64,000 nucleotides of DNA from DATDIC01 sp963777625 (GCA_963777625.1 CAVZRO010000035.1:62001-126000); one strand, 5' to 3'. Positions 26,573 through 35,797 are shown, counted from the first letter of the stretch. The notes: generated by a model from the sequence alone, not told the origin. Translations and numbers: made by a program.

Positions 26573-27974
26573 ATGAGCACGCAGATCCTCATGCCCGCGC
26601 TGTCGCCGACGATGACGGAAGGCAAGCTCGCCCGCTGGCTCAAGAAAGTCGGGGAGGACGTGAAGGCGGGGGATGTCATCGCCGAGATCGAGACCGACAA
26701 GGCCACGATGGAGGTCGAGGCGGTCGATGAAGGCAAGCTCGCCCGCATCCTGATCGATGAGGGCACCGAGGGCGTCCCGGTGAATACACCCATCGCCGTG
26801 CTGGCCGCGAACGGCGAGGACGTGTCCGCCGCCGTCGCACCGGTCGCCGCTCCGCGCGCGCCGGCAACACCGGCCGAGCGGAAACCAGTCGCCGAAGCGG
26901 ACGATGCGCGCGGCATTGCGTCCCGTGGCGCGGAAGATCAGCGTGCGCCGGCGGTGCAAGCGCTTCACCGCGCCGCAGCCGGACAAGGACTGGGGTCCGA
27001 CCAAGCCGATCACCGTGCGGGAGGCGCTGCGCGATGCAATGGCGCTGGAGCTGCGGCGCGATCCCACCGTGTTCCTGATCGGCGAGGAAGTCGCCCAGTA
27101 CCAGGGCGCCTACAAGATCAGCCAGGGATTGCTGGACGAGTTCGGCCCCAAGCGCATCATCGACACGCCGATCACCGAGCATGGCTTCACCGGCATGTCG
27201 GTCGGCGCGGCGCTGAACGGGCTGCGCCCGATCGTCGAGTTCATGACCTTCAACTTCGCCATGCAGGCGATGGACCAGATCATCAACTCGGCCGCCAAGA
27301 CGCTGTACATGTCCGGCGGCCAGATGGGCTGCCCGATCGTGTTCCGCGGCCCCAACGGCGCCGCCGCCCGCGTCGCCGCCCAGCACAGCCAGTGCTACGC
27401 AAGCTGGTACGCGCACGTGCCGGGCCTGAAGGTGGTGGCGCCGTGGTCGTCGGCCGACGCCAAGGGTCTGCTGCGCTCGGCGATCCGCGACCCCAACCCG
27501 GTGATCATGCTGGAGAACGAGATCCTCTACGGCCACACGTTCGACTGCCCGACCAGCGACGACTTCCTGGTTCCCATCGGACCCGCCAAGATCGAGCGGA
27601 GCGGCGACCGGGTGACGATCGTTGCCTTCAGCATCATGGTCGGCGTGGCGATGAAGGCGGCCGAGGAATTGGCGAAACAGGGGATCGAAGCGGAGGTGAT
27701 CAACCTGCGCACCCTCCGCCCGCTCGACACCGCGACCATCATCAACAGCGTGAAAAAGACCAACCGCATCGTCTCGGTGGAAGAAGGCTGGCCGTTTGCC
27801 GGCATCGGCGCCGAGATCGCCATGCAGGTGATCGAGCACGCGTTCGACTGGCTGGATGCTCCGCCGGTGCGTGTGCACGGCGTGGACGTTCCCCTGCCCT
27901 ACGCTGCCAATCTGGAGAAGCTGGCGTTGCCACAGCCGGAATGGGTGATCGACGCCGTGAAGAAAATCGTCTGA
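26573..27974 (+). CDS. pdhB: Pyruvate dehydrogenase E1 beta subunit with N-terminal lipoyl domain, +1 frameshift in linker
   Basis: Residues 1-80 are a complete lipoyl domain (MSTQILMPALSPTMTEGKLA, lipoylation site in ETDKATMEVEAVDEG), as in alphaproteobacterial PdhB. An Ala/Pro linker follows. Between about 26873 and 26985 the reading moves by +1 to the frame that encodes the catalytic beta subunit: DKDWGPTKPITVREALRDAM, GEEVAQYQGAYKISQGLLDE, ITEHGFTGMSVGAALNGLRP and LEEGWPFAG-like VEEGWPFAGIGAEIAM, ending at 27974. Joined length is about 467 residues, as expected. As written, translation gives only a lipoyl domain with a nonsense tail; because pyruvate dehydrogenase is central, an extra base in the assembly is the likely cause. 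Confidence 0.93.
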
Positions 27975-27986
27975 AGGGGCAGCGCA

Positions 27987-29300
27987 ATGGCGACCAACAT
28001 CCTGATGCCGGCGCTGAGCCCGACCATGACCGAAGGCACGCTGTCGCGCTGGCTGAAAAAGGAAGGCGAGCCGGTCAAGGCCGGCGATGTCATCGCCGAG
28101 ATCGAAACCGACAAGGCGACCATGGAAGTGGAAGCCGTCGATGAAGGCGTGCTCGGCAAGATCCTGGTGGAGGACGGCACCCAGGGCGTGAAGGTCAACG
28201 CCCCGATCGCCGTGCTGGTGGAACCCGGCGAGAAGGTGCCTGACGCGGTGCTCCTGCCTCCGCGCCAGCCGCCACAGCGCCGGCGCCCGCCCAGGCATCA
28301 GCCTCGCCCGCCCCGGTGGCCGAGGACGCGGCGGCCGCGCCGAAACCCGCGCCGGTCCCGCCCAGCGCAGGGCAACGGCCACGATGATGCCGGCGGGCGG
28401 CTGTTCGTTTCGCCGCTGGCCCGTCGTATGGCCCAGCAGGCCGGCATCGATCTGGCAGGCGTGAAGGGCAGCGGACCCAACGGCCGGATCATCAAGGTCG
28501 ATATCGAAGCCGCCCTGCAGCGCGCGCCGGCCGCCGCTGCTACGCCTGCCGCTACCCCTGCTCCCGCGGCACGCCCGCCGGCGCCGGCGCCCGCCATCAC
28601 CGCCCCCCACCGTCTCGTTCCCAACAGCACGATGCGCAAGGTGATCGCCCGCCGTCTGACCGAGGCGAAGCAGACCATCCCGCATTTCTACATCTCGATC
28701 GATCTGGAGATCGACGCGCTGCTGAAGCTGCGCGAGCAGCTCAACGGCAAGTCACCGAAGGAAGGTCCCGGCGCGTTCCGGCTTTCGGTCAACGACCTGC
28801 TGATCAAGGCGGCCGCCGTCACGCTGCGCCGCGTGCCGAAAGTGAACGCCAGCTATACGGATGAGAACATCATCTACTACGACGATGTCGATATCAGCAT
28901 CGCGGTGTCGATCCCCGACGGGCTGATCACCCCGATCGTACGCAAAGCCGACCAGAAGGGGCTTGCCGCGATCAGCAACGAGATGAAGGACCTGATCACC
29001 CGCGCCAAATCCGGCAAGCTGAAACCGGAGGAATTCCAGGGCGGCGGGTTTTCCATTTCCAACATGGGCATGTACGGCGTGTCGGAGTTCGCCGCCGTGA
29101 TCAATCCGCCGCAGGCCGCTATCCTGGCCGTCGCCGCCGGGCAGCAGCGCGCAGTCGTGAAGAACGGCCAGATCGTCGTTGCCACCATGATGACCTGCAC
29201 GCTCTCGGTCGATCACCGCGTGGTCGATGGCGCGCTGGGCGCGGAGTGGCTGGCGGCATTCAAGTCGGTGGTCGAAGACCCGCTGAGCCTGATGCTGTGA
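27987..29300 (+). CDS. pdhC: Pyruvate dehydrogenase E2 (dihydrolipoamide acetyltransferase)
   Basis: 437 residues. The lipoyl domain (1-80, ETDKATMEVEAVDEGVLGKI) is followed by a linker, the peripheral subunit-binding domain (FVSPLARRMAQQAGIDLAG; GPNGRIIKVDIEAAL), a second Ala/Pro linker and the catalytic domain with LSVNDLLIKAAAVTLRRVP, ISNMGMYGVSEFAAVINPPQ and the active-site His in LSVDHRVVDGALGAEWL. The first linker is odd: from about 28240 to 28395 it reads as Arg/Pro-rich, whereas the next frame gives the expected Ala/Pro-rich text. The frame is left and later regained, so the ORF stays open. This is compatible with three extra bases, or one loss and one gain. Confidence 0.95.
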   Translation: MATNILMPALSPTMTEGTLSRWLKKEGEPVKAGDVIAEIETDKATMEVEAVDEGVLGKILVEDGTQGVKVNAPIAVLVEPGEKVPDAVLLPPRQPPQRRRPPRHQPRPPRWPRTRRPRRNPRRSRPAQGNGHDDAGGRLFVSPLARRMAQQAGIDLAGVKGSGPNGRIIKVDIEAALQRAPAAAATPAATPAPAARPPAPAPAITAPHRLVPNSTMRKVIARRLTEAKQTIPHFYISIDLEIDALLKLREQLNGKSPKEGPGAFRLSVNDLLIKAAAVTLRRVPKVNASYTDENIIYYDDVDISIAVSIPDGLITPIVRKADQKGLAAISNEMKDLITRAKSGKLKPEEFQGGGFSISNMGMYGVSEFAAVINPPQAAILAVAAGQQRAVVKNGQIVVATMMTCTLSVDHRVVDGALGAEWLAAFKSVVEDPLSLML

Positions 29301-29364
29301 CGCCGCCGTCGTCGTGGCAGGCGCAGGCCGGCCATCCACGTCTTGCCAGCACGGCGCGCCGGTC

Positions 29365-29853
29365 ATGACAGACCTGCACTTCTCCCTGCGCGACACCACC
29401 GAAACCGACGTTCCGGAAGTGCATCGCCTGGTCCGCAGCCTGGCGGAGTATGAGCGGATGCTCGACCGCGTCATCGCCACCGAGGCGGACTTCGCCCGCG
29501 CGCTGTTCGGCCCGCGCCCGCTCGGCGAGGCGATGCTGGCGGAGGTCGACGGCCGTGCTGTCGGCGTTGCGGTCTGGTACTACACGTTCAGCACCTTCAC
29601 CGCGCGGCCGGGACTGTACCTTGAAGATATCTTCGTGGAACCCGATTTCCGCGGCCGCGGCATCGGGCTCGCCATGTTCCGCCGGCTGGCCGCCACTGCC
29701 CGCGCCAGGAATTGCTCGTCGATGGATTGGAGCGTGCTCAACTGGAACCAGCCGGCAATCGATTTCTACCATCATATCGGCGCCCGCCCGGTAACCGACT
29801 GGACCCTGCAGCGGCTCGATGCCACGGCCATCGCCGCGCTGGCGGACACATAA
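29365..29853 (+). CDS. GNAT family N-acetyltransferase
   Basis: 162 residues from ATG 29365: FSLRDTTETDVPEVHRLVRS, then the acetyl-CoA-binding core LYLEDIFVEPDFRGRGIGLA (motif A, R/Q-x-x-G-x-G) and WSVLNWNQPAIDFYHHIGAR (motif B). It resembles diamine/spermidine-type acetyltransferases (SAT group). It sits between pdhC and lpdA with 64 and 10 bp spacers, inside the pyruvate dehydrogenase operon, so it is expressed together with the enzyme that makes its acetyl-CoA donor. The acceptor is unknown: a polyamine, amino acid or protein lysine are all possible. Confidence 0.9.
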   Translation: MTDLHFSLRDTTETDVPEVHRLVRSLAEYERMLDRVIATEADFARALFGPRPLGEAMLAEVDGRAVGVAVWYYTFSTFTARPGLYLEDIFVEPDFRGRGIGLAMFRRLAATARARNCSSMDWSVLNWNQPAIDFYHHIGARPVTDWTLQRLDATAIAALADT

Positions 29854-29863
29854 GGACGCAGCC

Positions 29864-31264
29864 ATGCCCGATCAGAGTTTCGATATCATCATCCTGGGCG
29901 GCGGCCCCGGCGGCTATGTGGCGGCGATCCGTGCTGCCCAGCTCGGCATGAAAACCGCGGTGGTCGAGCGCGAGCATCTGGGCGGCATCTGCCTCAACTG
30001 GGGCTGCATCCCCACCAAGGCGCTGCTACGCACCTCGGAAATCAACCATCTGCTGCATCATCTGCCTGACTTCGGCTTCGCCGCCGACAATCCGCGCTAC
30101 GACCTGGGCAAGGTGGTGAAACGCTCGCGCGCGGTCGCCAAGCAGCTTTCGTCCGGCGTTGCGCACCTGCTGCGCAAGAACAAGGTCACCGTGTTCGACG
30201 GCCACGGCAAACTGGCCGGCAAGCAGACGCTGACAGTGGAAAAAGACGGCAAGCAAGTCGCTACCCTGACGTCACCGCACATCATCCTGGCGACCGGCGC
30301 CCGCGCCCGCCAGCTTCCCGGCATCGAATCCGACGGCAAGCTGATCTGGGCCTACAAGGAAGCCATGGTGCCGCCCATGATGCCGAAATCCCTGCTGGTG
30401 ATCGGCTCCGGCGCCATCGGCATCGAGTTCGCCAGTTTCTATCGCAACATGGGTGCCGAGGTAACGGTGGTGGAGGTGCTCGATCGCATCCTTCCGGTCG
30501 AGGACGAGGAAATCAGCGCCTTCGCGCACAAGGCGTTCGAGCGGCAGGGGATGAAGATCTTCACCGGCGCGAAGGTTGCCGGCGCACGCAAGAACGGCAA
30601 CGACGTGACCGTTGCGGTCGAAGCCAACGGCAAAAGCCAGTCGCTCACCGTCGATCGGGTGATCTCCGCCGTCGGCATTGTCGGCAACACGGAGAATCTC
30701 GGCCTCGAGGGTACCGGCGTGAAGGTCGATCGCACCCACGTGGTGATCGACGAATATTGCCGTACCGGCGAGCCCGGCGTTTATGCGATCGGCGATCTGG
30801 CCGGCCCGCCCTGGCTCGCCCACAAGGCCAGCCATGAAGGCGTCATCTGCGTCGAAAAAATCGCCGGCCTGAATGATGTGCATCCGATGGACGTGACGAA
30901 TATTCCCGGATGCACCTATTGCCGGCCGCAGGTTGCCTCCGTAGGGCTGACGGAAGCGCGGGCGAAGGCGTCAGGCCACGAGGTGCGGGTCGGCCGGTTC
31001 CCGTTCATCGCCAACGGCAAGGCCATCGCCATGGGCGAGCCGGAAGGCATGGTGAAGACCGTGTTCGACGCCAGGACCGGGGAATTGCTGGGCGCCCACA
31101 TGGTCGGCGCCGAGGTGACCGAGATGATCCAGGGCTACACCATCGCCCGCACGCTGGAGAGCACCGAGGCCGAGCTGATCCACACCATCTTCCCACATCC
31201 GACGATCAGCGAAACGATGCATGAAGCGGTGCTGGACGCGTACAAGCGGGCGATCCATTTCTGA
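29864..31264 (+). CDS. lpdA: Dihydrolipoyl dehydrogenase (E3)
   Basis: 466 residues from ATG 29864. FAD-binding DIIILGGGPGGYVAAIRAAQ, the redox-active disulfide in GGICLNWGCIPTKALLR, the NAD-binding LLVIGSGAIGIEFASFYRNM, the second FAD motif GVYAIGDLAGPPWLAHKA and the catalytic His-Glu in IFPHPTISETMHEA. It reoxidises dihydrolipoyl groups of the pyruvate dehydrogenase complex. The WGCIPTK version of the active-site motif is the one seen in alphaproteobacterial pdh-linked enzymes. The last gene of the pdh operon. Confidence 0.97.
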   Translation: MPDQSFDIIILGGGPGGYVAAIRAAQLGMKTAVVEREHLGGICLNWGCIPTKALLRTSEINHLLHHLPDFGFAADNPRYDLGKVVKRSRAVAKQLSSGVAHLLRKNKVTVFDGHGKLAGKQTLTVEKDGKQVATLTSPHIILATGARARQLPGIESDGKLIWAYKEAMVPPMMPKSLLVIGSGAIGIEFASFYRNMGAEVTVVEVLDRILPVEDEEISAFAHKAFERQGMKIFTGAKVAGARKNGNDVTVAVEANGKSQSLTVDRVISAVGIVGNTENLGLEGTGVKVDRTHVVIDEYCRTGEPGVYAIGDLAGPPWLAHKASHEGVICVEKIAGLNDVHPMDVTNIPGCTYCRPQVASVGLTEARAKASGHEVRVGRFPFIANGKAIAMGEPEGMVKTVFDARTGELLGAHMVGAEVTEMIQGYTIARTLESTEAELIHTIFPHPTISETMHEAVLDAYKRAIHF

Positions 31265-31331
31265 GTCATCCCCCGGACGGCCGGTTCGGATAACGGATCC
31301 GCAACAGAAGAGGCGATTGGCGTCCTTTTTC

Positions 31332-31359
31332 TTGCGAAAGGGCGCCATTGGCGTATATA
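31332..31359 (+). promoter_or_regulatory. Putative promoter of the RelE/HigA-type module
   Basis: TTGCGA (31332-31337) and TATATA (31354-31359) are 16 bp apart, giving a sigma70-like pair just upstream of the toxin starts at 31366 and 31387. It lies after the lpdA stop, so the module has its own promoter. Pattern recognition only. Confidence 0.4.
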
Positions 31360-31365
31360 GCACGG

Positions 31366-31711
31366 ATGCCAGGTGTCCCGCTGACCATGGTCGAGACGCC
31401 GCAATTTGCACGGCAGGCCGATACGGTTTGGACGGACATGGAGCGACAGGAATTCGTGGATTTCATCGCCCGCAACCCCGAGGTGGGCGATGTGATCCCA
31501 GAGACCGGTGGCGTCCGCAAAGTACGCTGGCGGCGGTCAGGGATGGGCAAGCGGGGCGGCACGCGGGTGATCTATTTCTATTATGATGCGACGACGCCGC
31601 TCTTTCTGCTCATGGTCTACGCCAAGGCCGTGCAGCGAGGATGTGGCGCCGGAGGCAAAACGGGCGTTGGCGGACTTCGCGACGCGCGTCAAGCGTGCCG
31701 CACGAAGGTAA
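31366..31711 (+). CDS. RelE/HigB-type toxin, +1 frameshift near the C-terminus
   Basis: The main frame gives MVETPQFARQADTVWTDMER, EFVDFIARNPEVGDVIPETG, GVRKVRWRRSGMGKRGGTRV and IYFYYDATTPLFLLMVYAKA, the beta-sheet core of RelE-like mRNA interferases (the KxRWxxxxxGKxGGxRVIY pattern). At about 31636 one extra base diverts it into an Arg-rich tail ending at 31731; the other frame reads EDVAPEAKRALADFATRVKR and stops at 31711, the normal C-terminal helix. Start is ATG 31366 or 31387; no strong ribosome site distinguishes them. With the antitoxin downstream, the order (toxin first) is the HigBA arrangement. Confidence 0.85.
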
Positions 31712-31727
31712 GGGCGAGAAGAACGAG

Positions 31728-32018
31728 ATGAACAAGTTCAGCCGCGACCTGGTGCAAGGCATGAAAGAAGCCGCGTCCTTCGCGGAGGGTTTGAAGGCCG
31801 GCGCCCGCGTGCACACTGTCGCGATGCCCGATGTGCGGGCGATCCGGCGGCAGTTGCATATGTCACAGCAGCGCTTTGCCGAGACCTATCGCATCCCGTT
31901 GCCGACGCTGAAGAATTGGGAGCAGGGCCGCCGCGCCCCGGACGCGCCGGCCGCCGCCTACCTGCGGGCGATCGCACGCCAGCCTAAGATCATCGAGGAT
32001 GCGCTGCAGGACGGATGA
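31728..32018 (+). CDS. HigA-type helix-turn-helix antitoxin
   Basis: 96 residues from ATG 31728: MNKFSRDLVQGMKEAASFAE, then a Xre-like helix-turn-helix (VRAIRRQLHMSQQRFAETYR; IPLPTLKNWEQGRRAPDAPA) and a short C-terminal helix. This is the DNA-binding antitoxin partner of RelE/HigB-like toxins; it would bind the toxin and repress the shared promoter. It starts 16 bp after the repaired toxin stop. The protein itself is intact, so the antitoxin should be functional even if the toxin is not. Confidence 0.88.
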   Translation: MNKFSRDLVQGMKEAASFAEGLKAGARVHTVAMPDVRAIRRQLHMSQQRFAETYRIPLPTLKNWEQGRRAPDAPAAAYLRAIARQPKIIEDALQDG

Positions 32019-32025
32019 CGCGGGG

Positions 32026-33507
32026 TCAGCACCCCGCCTCCCCATAGGGGTAATATCTTGCCAGACTCACCGCCCGATACGGCAGCGCGTCCAGCCGCGT
32101 GGTGCCCAGGAATGGCTCGTCCGGCTGCACCAGCAGGATGCACTTTGCGAATCCGCTATCGTCGAACCCGCGCCGGAAATGCACGCGTGACTTGATCGCG
32201 ATCACATCGAACGCATCCAGATCCAGCCCAATTTCGCGCAGCGTGGACGGCTCCATGATCTGCACCAAATAGGGGCTGATCACCAACACGTTGCCGCGGC
32301 CGAACTGCACGCTCACCCAGACCTGCCCGGACACATTGCTCAGCCCCAGCACGGTACCGCTGATTTCCAGCGGTGCGCCGGCCGACACATCCACCCGCCC
32401 GCCGACCGCCATCCGGAAGGCGTCGCCGGCCTGCAGCCCCCGCGCCTCGACCGCGCCAACAGCATCGGCGTCGGCAATGGTCGCGATCAGAACGTTGGCA
32501 ACATCCTGTTCGATGATTTCCTTGAGCAGCCACGTCGCATAGCCGGACCGGTCACTATGGTCGGCCAGCACCACCGGGCGCCTCCCCTCCACCACGGCCT
32601 GCCTTGCCAGCGCGACACCCTCCGCGATCGAATGCACCTTGGTCGATCCCAACAGCGCCTCCCGGTGCCGCCAGGCATACGCGGCCATATCCTCCGCCAC
32701 ATGGGTCGCCAGTGCCGCATCGTCGTTCGTGATCACCTGCATCGTCATCCCGACATCCGGCACATCGGCCCAGGGAAACCCGAAGAACACGTTGACGAAC
32801 ACGTCCGGCTCCCGCGCTTCCCAGATCAGCGCCCGTTGCACCAGGTCCATCCACGGCGACGCTCCGGTCCATTGCACGACGGTCGGCGAGATGATCGGCA
32901 CCTTGCGGGTGACATGCTGCGGGCGGTAGTCGCCCCGGATTGCCCGCACCAGGCAGCGCGCGGCACGCTGGCCCTGAAGATGGCTGTCGTAATGCGGGAA
33001 ATACTTCCCGGTGAATGCCAGGTCGGCATATTGCAGGAACGCCTCGTCCTCGTTCCCGTGCGGGTCGAACGTTGCCGCCAGAAACGCCGCCCGCCCCACC
33101 AACTCGCGCACGCGGCGCGCCAGGTCCGCTTCCGGCCGCGGCACGCCGCGCACCGCCATCGCGCCATGCAGGCACAGATACACGCCGTCGTACGGCCCCG
33201 TCGCCCGGAGCTCCGCGATCATGCGGCCGGCGAACGTCTCGTACGCCTCGTTGGTAACCCAGCCGGACCCCGTGCCGGTCCGCGGCCATAGCGGCGATTC
33301 AATCCCGACCAGTTCGACGCGATCGAACTCCCGCGCCACCTGTACGAAGCCGCCCATATAGGATGTCCGCCCCGACCCCAGCAGCGCCTCGCCCCGGGCC
33401 GGCGAGCCCGGATACACGAAATCCTCCAGCCTCGTATCGTTGGCAAGGAACGTGACCGTCTCATGCGAGAAATGCAGCACCGCGATCCGCATTCGTGCCC
33501 CGCTCAC
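32026..33507 (-). CDS. M81 family metallopeptidase (MlrC-like)
   Basis: 493 residues. N-terminal DUF1485 domain: RIAVLHFSHETVTFLANDTR, GVYLCLHGAMAVRGVPRPEA, the zinc-site text ATFDPHGNEDEAFL and the HYDSH region, then PWADVPDVGMTMQVITNDD. The C-terminal domain (MlrC_C) has VVLADHSDRSGYATWLLKEI and IAIKSRVHFRRGFDD. MlrC cleaves the linear product of microcystin breakdown; relatives elsewhere are uncharacterised amidases. No signal peptide. The start overlaps the tartrate dehydratase stop by four bases (33504-33507), so the two are coupled. Confidence 0.9.
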   Translation of the reverse strand: MSGARMRIAVLHFSHETVTFLANDTRLEDFVYPGSPARGEALLGSGRTSYMGGFVQVAREFDRVELVGIESPLWPRTGTGSGWVTNEAYETFAGRMIAELRATGPYDGVYLCLHGAMAVRGVPRPEADLARRVRELVGRAAFLAATFDPHGNEDEAFLQYADLAFTGKYFPHYDSHLQGQRAARCLVRAIRGDYRPQHVTRKVPIISPTVVQWTGASPWMDLVQRALIWEAREPDVFVNVFFGFPWADVPDVGMTMQVITNDDAALATHVAEDMAAYAWRHREALLGSTKVHSIAEGVALARQAVVEGRRPVVLADHSDRSGYATWLLKEIIEQDVANVLIATIADADAVGAVEARGLQAGDAFRMAVGGRVDVSAGAPLEISGTVLGLSNVSGQVWVSVQFGRGNVLVISPYLVQIMEPSTLREIGLDLDAFDVIAIKSRVHFRRGFDDSGFAKCILLVQPDEPFLGTTRLDALPYRAVSLARYYPYGEAGC

Positions 33508-34673
33508 GACGCCAGCTCCCGCATCTCCGCGTACAGGTCCGACTTCGCCTCGAACCCGATTCCCGGCAGCTCCGGCAATGTCACGAACCCGCCCTCCACG
33601 CGCGTGCCGTCGGGAAATCCGCCATAGGGCTGGAACACATCCGGATAGCTTTCATTGCCGCCCAGCCCCAGCCCCGCCGCGATATTCAGCGACATCTGGT
33701 GCCCGCCATGTGGAATGCAGCGCCGCCACGACCAGCCGGCATCCTTCAACATCGCCAATGTGCGCTGATACTCGCACAACCCGTATGACAACGCGCAGTC
33801 GAACTGCAGCCAGTCCCGATCAGGCCGCATCCCGCCATGGCGGATCAGGTTGCGCGCGTCCTGGTGGCTGAACAAATTCTCCCCGGTTGCCATCGGTCCC
33901 GGGTAGAACTCCGCCAGCGCCGCCTGGAGCTGAAAATCCAGCGGATCGCCGGCCTCCTCGTACCAGAACAGCGGATAATCGCGCAGCATTTTCGCATAGG
34001 CGATCGCCGTCTCCAGGTCGAACCGCCCGTTTGCGTCCACCGCCAGCCGCGCGTCCGCCCCGATTTCCGCCAGCACCGCCTCGATCCGCCGGCGATCATC
34101 CTCGATCGCCTCGCCGCCGATCTTCATCTTCACCACGCTGTAGCCGCGATCGAGGTAGCTGCGCATCTCCGTTCGCAGCTTCGCCAGGTCCTTGCCCGGA
34201 TAATAATATCCGCCCGCCGCATAGACGAACACGCTCGGATCGGCGGTCACGCCGTGCCGCTCCGCCAGCCACCGGAACAGCGGCTTGCCGGCAATCTTCG
34301 CCGCCGCGTCCCACACCGCCATGTCGATCGTACCGACTGCAACCGACCGATCGCCGTGCCCGCCGGGCTTCTCGTTGCGCATCAGCGCCGCCCACACCCG
34401 GTCGGGGTCCAGATTATCGCCCGCCTCGGTCAGCAGCGACATCGGCTCCGCTTCCTGGATGCGCGGCGCGAACCGTTCCCGGATCAGCCCGCCCTGCCCG
34501 TACCGGCCGTTCGAGTTGAATCCATAGCCAATGACCTTGCGTCCCTCGCGTTCCACGTTCGTAACCACCGCAACCAGGCTGATGGTCATCTTGCTGAAAT
34601 CGATATATGCGTTGCGTATGTCCGAGCTGATCGGACGGGTAACCTCGCGTATCTCGGTGATACGAACGGGCAT
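33504..34673 (-). CDS. tarD: D(-)-tartrate dehydratase
   Basis: 389 residues of the enolase superfamily (mandelate-racemase subgroup), strongly resembling the characterised Bradyrhizobium D-tartrate dehydratase: ITEIREVTRPISSDIRNAYI, GYGFNSNGRYGQGGLIRERF and GGNESYPDVFQPYGGFPDG. The catalytic Lys184 lies in VVKMKIGG, metal ligands are D213 (VDANGRF), E239 (WYEEAGDP) and E265 (ATGENLF), and the second acid/base His322 lies in CIPHGGHQMS; by my count these fall at the same residue numbers as in that enzyme. It converts D-tartrate to oxaloacetate. It is the third gene of a minus-strand run after two glycosyltransferases, six bases from the second. Confidence 0.94.
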   Translation of the reverse strand: MPVRITEIREVTRPISSDIRNAYIDFSKMTISLVAVVTNVEREGRKVIGYGFNSNGRYGQGGLIRERFAPRIQEAEPMSLLTEAGDNLDPDRVWAALMRNEKPGGHGDRSVAVGTIDMAVWDAAAKIAGKPLFRWLAERHGVTADPSVFVYAAGGYYYPGKDLAKLRTEMRSYLDRGYSVVKMKIGGEAIEDDRRRIEAVLAEIGADARLAVDANGRFDLETAIAYAKMLRDYPLFWYEEAGDPLDFQLQAALAEFYPGPMATGENLFSHQDARNLIRHGGMRPDRDWLQFDCALSYGLCEYQRTLAMLKDAGWSWRRCIPHGGHQMSLNIAAGLGLGGNESYPDVFQPYGGFPDGTRVEGGFVTLPELPGIGFEAKSDLYAEMRELAS

Positions 34674-34678
34674 GACAT

Positions 34679-35797
34679 TCAGCTCCCCGGCTGTCGAAAT
34701 CCGTCACGAGCGACGGCCGGCGCCATCCCGGCCGACATCTCGCTCAACAGGCGCTGCGCAAACGCCCGCCACGCCAGCGCCGGATCCACCGCCGCGGCTG
34801 TCACCTTCACCGGTGCCTCCACAAAGTCCCGTATCGCCGCCGCCAGGCTCTCTGCATCCGGATCGCACAGCCGCGCCAGTGACTCGTCCTGCAACTGCTC
34901 GATCAGGCCGCCAACCCGCGTGCAGATCACCATCCGTCCCGCCGCCAGCGCTGCCGCCGCCACGCCGCTCTGGCTCGCCTCCCGATACGGCAGCACCACA
35001 GCATCCGCCCACCCCAGCAGCGCCGCGATCTCGGCCTCCGCCACCCAGCGGTTTTCCACCGTCACGCCCGGTTGCGCCCGCAACGCGCGCAGCGTCTCGC
35101 TCTCGGGTCCCTGGCCGACCACCCGCACCGCCAGCCCCGGCCGAGGCCCCAGCAGGCGCAACGCCTCCACCAGCAGATCGAGCCCCTTGTACGGCAGCAG
35201 CCGCCCGAAGCTCAGCAGCCGCACGCCGTCGCCATGCCCGAACGCCGGCGGCACCGGCCCGAAATCGAACGGCGGATGACCGGCGACGATCAGGCTCGTC
35301 CGCGCGCCGATCAATTGCCGCGCCCGAAGCTGCTCCGCCACGTGGGAGGACAGCGTCACCAACGCATCGGCACGGCGGACCAGTTGCCGTTGCAACGTCA
35401 TCAGCAGCGGAAATCCGTCGCCCGGATGCGCCTCCGCATCGTGCACGATAATTGCCGCCGGCACGCCGGCCCGGTGCAACGCCGCCACGCACAACAGATC
35501 GAGCGGACCCGGCATCGCGCACACCGCCACGTCCAGCCCCATCGCCCGGAACCGCCGAGCCAGCCCCCTCACCATCACCGGCGACGCCAACATCCGCCCG
35601 GCGAGCCCGGCGATGCTGGCATAGGTCCGCACCGGCAGTGCGCAGAACGGCGCCCCCGGCCCCGCAAGCAGCTCCGCCCCGGCCGACAGCGACAACACCG
35701 AGGACACGCCCGGCACCTGATCGAACGCCGCCGCCAGGTGCGCGGCGAAGCGTGGCCCGGCCCCGCGGCGGCCCCACTGCCATACCAGCACCTTCAT
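34679..35797 (-). CDS. Family 4 (GT-B) glycosyltransferase
   Basis: 372 residues. N-terminal domain MKVLVWQWGRRGAGPRFAAH and AAIIVHDAEAHPGDGFPLLM; C-terminal nucleotide-sugar domain with LLSFGRLLPYKGLDLLVEAL, VRVVGQGPESETLRAL, the EX7E-type region ADAVVLPYREASQSGVAAAA and RMVICTRVGGLIEQLQDESL. Expected to transfer a sugar in surface polysaccharide or glycolipid synthesis; substrates unknown. Its start overlaps the stop of the next upstream glycosyltransferase (35794-35797). It precedes tarD by 5 bp, making a four-gene transcription unit likely. Confidence 0.88.
   Translation of the reverse strand: MKVLVWQWGRRGAGPRFAAHLAAAFDQVPGVSSVLSLSAGAELLAGPGAPFCALPVRTYASIAGLAGRMLASPVMVRGLARRFRAMGLDVAVCAMPGPLDLLCVAALHRAGVPAAIIVHDAEAHPGDGFPLLMTLQRQLVRRADALVTLSSHVAEQLRARQLIGARTSLIVAGHPPFDFGPVPPAFGHGDGVRLLSFGRLLPYKGLDLLVEALRLLGPRPGLAVRVVGQGPESETLRALRAQPGVTVENRWVAEAEIAALLGWADAVVLPYREASQSGVAAAALAAGRMVICTRVGGLIEQLQDESLARLCDPDAESLAAAIRDFVEAPVKVTAAAVDPALAWRAFAQRLLSEMSAGMAPAVARDGFRQPGS

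Noticed and set aside
26676..28685. 669-codon minus-strand ORF opposite pdhB/pdhC
   Set aside because: It covers the pyruvate dehydrogenase genes in antisense and shows no domain.
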